From: Bordetella parapertussis
Lineage (GTDB): Bacteria; Pseudomonadota; Gammaproteobacteria; Burkholderiales; Burkholderiaceae_C
Direction: 5' to 3'
DNA length: 9,544 bases
Assembly: GCA_945899335.1 (NCBI GenBank)
Contig: CAMDIP010000037.1
Coordinates: forward strand, 1-9,544
The notes beneath the pieces are model-generated. The model did no database searches and was not told where the DNA came from. It saw only the letters and a list, made by a program, of their open reading frames with translations. Position numbers and translations under genes: made by a program. This document shows positions 6,636-9,544 of the stretch, in pieces (position 1 is the stretch's first letter; each line of letters opens with the position of its first letter).

Positions 6636-7760
6636 TTGTCAGTTTTATCTTTTCAATCGATCGCATTCTGCTTGTTCAGTGTTTTAAGTATTGGAGTGAA
6701 TGCAGAGGAGTCTCAGGTACCAGCGAACAAAAATGATCGCATTGCATTTTTTCGTGAATCTGTAGACAAAATTTTGAATCAACTTGACAAAAAACAAGGG
6801 CCAGGAATGGCCGTTTGGGTCGAGGTTGATGGCGAAGTGGTTTACAGCAAGTGGGCAGGTCTTGCACAAAGAGAAAAACGGATTCCCATTGACGGCGACA
6901 CCATATTTGAACTTGCCTCTGCGTCTAAACCATTAACCGCCGCACTTGTGATGCAGATGGCAGAAGCGGGTCTACTCCAACTTGATGATGCAGCCATTAA
7001 GTGGCTGCCTCAATTACCGCCTGTATGGGGAACCATCACGATTCGCAATTTATTGAATCAAACTGCTGGCATTCCAGACTATATGAGTCAAATCAACTCA
7101 ACAAAATTGCTTGGCTTAGATGGATTAACCAACAAGCAGTTATTACAACGTTGGGAAACAGGCAATCTTTTGAACTTTAACCCTGGGACGCAAATTGAGT
7201 ACAGCAACAGCAACTATGTTTTACTAGCCGAGATAGCTTCTAGTGCCTGTGGAACTGGCTTTGGGCAATGTTTACGACAACGAATCTTTGAGCCTTTAGG
7301 CATGACCCATACACGGGTCGAATCCGAAGATTCAAGCCGAGCTGAAGTTTTGGCACTCAATTACGCCTTAAGCAAAAAAACCAAAGGAATTCTTCTAAAA
7401 ACAGAAGGACCTACAGGTATTTACAGTTCTCTCAATGACATTGCGCTGTGGCTACAAGCCTACCAAGCAGGAAAGATTGTCAGTAAAGCTGGAACCACAC
7501 TGATGACTACGCCGGTTTTGTCAAACCCTGTATTCGAAAGCGGTGAGCGTTACGGCATGGGATGGGTTCTTCCGCCAGAAGACAAAAAAATTGGAAGCTA
7601 TACACATGCAGGACAAAAAGATGGCTACCGAACCCTCATCAGCGCAAACACCACTGATCATGTGAACTACATCATTCTGAGCAACGGCGGTGACTTTGTT
7701 CAACCCATCAGCACCGAGGTGAAGTATTGGATACAAGAAATTTTTGAAGCTGCTCCCTAA
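6636..7760 (+). CDS. Exported serine hydrolase of the beta-lactamase class C / S12 family
   Basis: This predicts a 374-residue protein with the class C beta-lactamase/DD-peptidase fold. Motifs in order: S95-x-x-K98 in FELASASKPLT (acylated Ser and its Lys), Y189-S-N191 in EYSNSNYVLL, and H324-A-G326 in THAGQKDG replacing the KTG of true beta-lactamases. HxG members are often esterases or D-aminopeptidases, so antibiotic hydrolysis is not implied. The first 23 residues are a hydrophobic signal segment ending VNA before EES, a good signal peptidase I site, though without a basic n-region; a periplasmic location is inferred. Translation must begin at TTG 6636: a stop lies at 6630 in frame, the next Met is far inside, and AGGA lies 11 bases upstream. 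It begins 13 bases after the CoA-transferase and is visibly more AT-rich than the genes before it, suggesting separate ancestry. Confidence 0.85.
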   Translation: MSVLSFQSIAFCLFSVLSIGVNAEESQVPANKNDRIAFFRESVDKILNQLDKKQGPGMAVWVEVDGEVVYSKWAGLAQREKRIPIDGDTIFELASASKPLTAALVMQMAEAGLLQLDDAAIKWLPQLPPVWGTITIRNLLNQTAGIPDYMSQINSTKLLGLDGLTNKQLLQRWETGNLLNFNPGTQIEYSNSNYVLLAEIASSACGTGFGQCLRQRIFEPLGMTHTRVESEDSSRAEVLALNYALSKKTKGILLKTEGPTGIYSSLNDIALWLQAYQAGKIVSKAGTTLMTTPVLSNPVFESGERYGMGWVLPPEDKKIGSYTHAGQKDGYRTLISANTTDHVNYIILSNGGDFVQPISTEVKYWIQEIFEAAP

Positions 7761-7933
7761 AGTACTGCACCTAGCGCTCTTCTATGCTTGATTGCTCGCA
7801 CAGTTTTACGATTCGATGTCAATGATTGATGCCAATATCCAAGCAAGTCCTCTATTCAAGGGCATTTGGCAATTGAAATTATCCGTAACTACCATAGACT
7901 TTTGCATATGTAGGATTCTTAGCCGAGGTCATC
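7761..7933 (+). promoter_or_regulatory. Intergenic region with probable promoter of the glutamine amidotransferase
   Basis: These 173 bases hold no gene. TTGAAA at 7873-7878 and TAGACT at 7895-7900, 16 bases apart, form a fair sigma-70-like promoter, and GAGG at 7925-7928 is the ribosome binding site five bases before ATG 7934. Two small symmetries occur upstream: the perfect palindrome TCAATGATTGA at 7819-7829, and an imperfect repeat TTCAA at 7855-7859 with TTGAA at 7873-7877 that overlaps the -35 box. They could be operators, but sites this short also arise by chance. No terminator hairpin with a T-run was seen after the hydrolase gene. Confidence 0.4.
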
Positions 7934-8728
7934 ATGTGCAGATGGGTTGCTTACGCCGGTCCTGAGATTTACCTTGAAGACTTGATCTTCCACCAAGAGC
8001 ATTCCATCGTGAGCCAAAGCTTGGCTGCGACACAATCTGCTTGGGTGACCAATGGCGACGGTTTTGGTGTTGCTTGGTACACCCAACGTACCACACCCGG
8101 ACTGTTCAAAGACATCCTGCCAGCTTGGAACGACAGTAACCTGCGCTCACTAGCAGGACATATAAGGACTAAACTATTTTTTGCCCATGTTCGCGCAACT
8201 ACTGGCACAGCGGTCAACAGGAGTAACTGCCATCCGTTTATTTGGCAAAACTGGACCTTCATGCATAACGGCAAGATTGGCAACTGGCACGATTGCCGAA
8301 AAGATGTTGAAGACCTGATTGACCATTTGCACTACCCACACAGAGAAGGCACCACAGACAGTGAGGCTTTATTTCTAGTGGCGCTTAGCAAAGGGCTGAT
8401 TCTCGACCCCATCGCTGCATTTCAAGAAACTTTGCGCGATGTCAACAAAATCATGGAAAAACACCATTCGGACGAACCTATGCGAATTTCCTGCGCCCTG
8501 ACTGACGGCAAAGATATCTGGGCTTTTAGGTACTCTAGCGATGACCAATCCCCCAGCATGTACTTTGGTTCCCCTCACACGCGTGCCAGCAGCGATGGTC
8601 TGAACCCAATTACAACCATAGCCTCAGAACCGTCTGATTCAGATGCCGAACATTGGTTCAAGGTCGAAGAGCGCAGCGGTGTTCATTGGACTGAGCATGG
8701 ATTAAAGCATTTCAAAATTACTGTCTAG
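7934..8728 (+). CDS. Class II glutamine amidotransferase domain protein (YafJ/EgtC-like)
   Basis: This predicts a 264-residue N-terminal-nucleophile amidohydrolase. The protein starts Met-Cys-Arg-Trp; removal of Met exposes Cys2, the nucleophile that releases ammonia from glutamine. Further class II glutaminase marks are NGDGFGVAWY (40-49), FFAHVRATTG (82-91, Arg87 binds the glutamine carboxylate), FMHNGKI (109-115, Asn112-Gly113 oxyanion hole), TTDSEALF (140-147) and the late IASEPSD (229-235). There is no synthase domain, so it is a stand-alone glutaminase unit like YafJ or EgtC, and the acceptor of the ammonia, if any, is unknown. EgtC hydrolyses a gamma-glutamyl bond in ergothioneine synthesis, but no other egt gene is nearby, so I do not assign that role. 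GAGG five bases upstream supports the start. It is transcribed alone and ends facing the DUF1330 gene. Confidence 0.93.
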   Translation: MCRWVAYAGPEIYLEDLIFHQEHSIVSQSLAATQSAWVTNGDGFGVAWYTQRTTPGLFKDILPAWNDSNLRSLAGHIRTKLFFAHVRATTGTAVNRSNCHPFIWQNWTFMHNGKIGNWHDCRKDVEDLIDHLHYPHREGTTDSEALFLVALSKGLILDPIAAFQETLRDVNKIMEKHHSDEPMRISCALTDGKDIWAFRYSSDDQSPSMYFGSPHTRASSDGLNPITTIASEPSDSDAEHWFKVEERSGVHWTEHGLKHFKITV

Positions 8729-8788
8729 CTGCGATATGAAATAGTGACTAGTTAATTGGTAATCAAGCGCAATCTTGCAGGTAAAAAT

Positions 8789-9106
8789 TTATTTAGCTTT
8801 GGTTAGGGATGCCAGACTCAAACCATCAACCAAAAGCAGGGTTCCTGTTGAGTTGTTTCTTCTATGGTGAATAATTGATTGATAAGCATCGCTTTGGTAC
8901 CAGGCTTCAGCTTGCTCTCGACTGGGAAATTCTAAAACTACATTTCGACCGCCAAGGCTATCGCCTTCAATTTGAGTCGTCATCCCACCCCGAACTAGAT
9001 AACATCCACCAAAGTCTGAAATGGTTTGGGGAACATATTTTTGATATTCAGCATATCCCTCTGGATCAGTGATATTTATGTTTCCAACAAAGTAAGCTTT
9101 GGTCAT
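8789..9106 (-). CDS. DUF1330 family protein (ferredoxin-like alpha-beta barrel)
   Basis: This predicts a 105-residue protein with the DUF1330 pattern: MTKAYFVGNINITDPEGYAEY (cut here: AYFVGNI, then DPEGYAEYQKYV) at the N-terminus, GGCYLVRGGMTTQIEG in the middle (33-48), and RNVVLEFPSREQAEAWYQSD (54-73) followed by YQSIIHHRRN and a final strand LLLVDG. The family adopts a dimeric alpha-beta barrel like antibiotic-biosynthesis monooxygenases, but its reaction is generally unknown. Full family length is about 95-100 residues, so this copy is intact with a short tail. The ATG at 9106 is preceded by TAGGTGTCGAC, which provides an AGGT ribosome binding site. It ends 60 bases from the stop of the convergent amidotransferase gene. 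No neighbour clarifies its role. Confidence 0.88.
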   Translation of the reverse strand: MTKAYFVGNINITDPEGYAEYQKYVPQTISDFGGCYLVRGGMTTQIEGDSLGGRNVVLEFPSREQAEAWYQSDAYQSIIHHRRNNSTGTLLLVDGLSLASLTKAK

Positions 9107-9148
9107 GTCGACACCTAAATTAAAGAGATGACATGAATATATAAGAAA

Positions 9149-9201
9149 TGCAGGACATGTTGCCCTTTGCTATCAACAAACTTTCAGACGACCATCCTGC
9201 A
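9149..9201. repeat. Short inverted repeat TGCAGGA / TCCTGCA between two minus-strand genes
   Basis: TGCAGGA at 9149-9155 pairs perfectly with TCCTGCA at 9195-9201, and inside it TGTTG (9158-9162) pairs with CAACA (9174-9178). The spacing, with a 39-base interval, is too wide for a typical intrinsic terminator and no T-run follows on either strand. It could be a regulatory or recombination-related structure between the DUF768-like and DUF1330 genes, or chance. Confidence 0.3.
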
Positions 9202-9209
9202 CTGTTGAA

Positions 9210-9293
9210 TTAAGCCGCAGAACTACCCTTCTTGCGTGGCTCAGTCGCCATCTTCATTTTCATTTGCAAGTTCCGACTTAAGACGATAGACAT
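9210..9293 (-). other. Short overlapping reading frame at the end of the DUF768-like gene
   Basis: In the +1 frame relative to the DUF768-like gene, an ATG at 9293 opens a 27-codon frame ending with TAA at 9210-9212. It contains three further near-adjacent ATG codons (9263, 9257, 9251) and ends in the basic tail MATEPRKKGSSAA. It overlaps the annotated gene's 3' end and runs 31 bases beyond its stop. It could be a tiny coupled peptide or the true C-terminus of the upstream protein after an ancient frameshift. There is no clear ribosome binding site, so it is only a candidate. Confidence 0.2.
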
Positions 9294-9522
9294 CGATGTC
9301 GAAATCAGTGCTGTCTGCAACAGCGACCGCTACCAGAGGTGGAACGCGCTCCCGCTCCTCCTCGGTCTCAAAGGTCGTGAAGCCGGCAGTAACCGCTTCA
9401 GCGAACAGTTTTTCCGTCAGCCGCTTTGCCTTTACTTCGTGGCTCTCTATGTCGGGATTTGCACCAGGAAGGATGTTTTCCTCGATCCATGTTTCAACCC
9501 ACCTAAGAAATCGCTTACTCAT
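9241..9522 (-). CDS. Small DUF768-like acidic protein
   Basis: This predicts a 93-residue protein, most likely real because a strong ribosome binding site (AAGGATGGAGCGTT, GGAG five bases before the ATG at 9522) precedes the start. The pattern FLRWVETWIEEN near the N-terminus, then AKRLTEKLFAEAVTAG and FETEEERERV, resembles DUF768 proteins known mainly from rhizobia: a W-I-x-x-N helix, an LTxKLFAxA helix and an acidic EE turn. The C-terminus (residues 75-93) is acidic and low in complexity (ELANENEDGD). No signal peptide, membrane segment or catalytic motif is visible, and DUF768 has no established function that I know of. If the assignment is right, occurrence in a betaproteobacterium would point to acquisition from an alphaproteobacterium. 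The match is by eye and only moderate. Confidence 0.65.
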   Translation of the reverse strand: MSKRFLRWVETWIEENILPGANPDIESHEVKAKRLTEKLFAEAVTAGFTTFETEEERERVPPLVAVAVADSTDFDIDVYRLKSELANENEDGD

Positions 9523-9544
9523 AACGCTCCATCCTTGCGTTGCA

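Noticed and set aside
6636..7760. Antibiotic-resistance beta-lactamase
   Set aside because: The third motif is HAG rather than KTG and the setting is a catabolic operon; the fold alone does not support a resistance call.
7934..8728. EgtC of ergothioneine biosynthesis
   Set aside because: The domain type fits, but no egtB or egtD gene is adjacent, and YafJ-like proteins share the same motifs.
9171..9210. Possible integron attC site
   Set aside because: GTTGAAT fits GTTRRRY, but the left half TATCAAC does not fit RYYYAAC, the 40-base span is too short, and no integrase or cassette array is seen.

Overview
The window looks like chromosomal DNA of a betaproteobacterium, most likely Burkholderiales (Comamonadaceae-like). 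This is inferred from moderate GC, gene style, frequent GTG and TTG starts, and the mix of a CaiB-type CoA-transferase, SDRs and an aldehyde dehydrogenase. The genus cannot be fixed from the sequence alone. The window is densely coding; the longest stretch without a gene is 173 bases.

Layout. (1) 1-862, plus strand: the 3' part of a short-chain dehydrogenase, then a small GIY-YIG-like protein. (2) 890-3126, minus strand: a compact arsenic operon read as arsR - arsC - aquaglyceroporin (aqpS type) - arsH. No ArsB or Acr3 efflux permease is present; the aquaporin sits where one would be expected. (3) 3213-7760, plus strand, divergent from arsR: aldehyde dehydrogenase, SDR, family III CoA-transferase, then 13 bases later an exported beta-lactamase-fold serine hydrolase (family S12). 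(4) 7934-8728, plus strand: a stand-alone class II glutamine amidotransferase with its own probable promoter. (5) 8789-9522, minus strand: a DUF1330 protein and, upstream of it, a small DUF768-like protein, separated by 134 bases with an inverted repeat and a short overlapping reading frame.

How they work together. ArsR would sense arsenite (C-terminal cysteines) and repress the operon. ArsC reduces arsenate to arsenite, the aquaporin lets uncharged arsenite leave down its gradient, and ArsH oxidises or detoxifies trivalent organoarsenicals or supports redox balance. This gene set matches the known arsR-aqpS-arsC-arsH logic of Sinorhizobium meliloti, with a different gene order. The divergent operon reads as an alcohol to aldehyde to acid to acyl-CoA oxidation module, possibly fed by a periplasmic esterase; its substrate is unknown. 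No mobile element, CRISPR array, tRNA or rRNA was seen. I did not find a clearly undescribed system. The most unusual parts are the permease-less ars operon with an atypical aquaporin pore, its head-to-head arrangement with a catabolic operon, and the atypical GIY-YIG-like protein.
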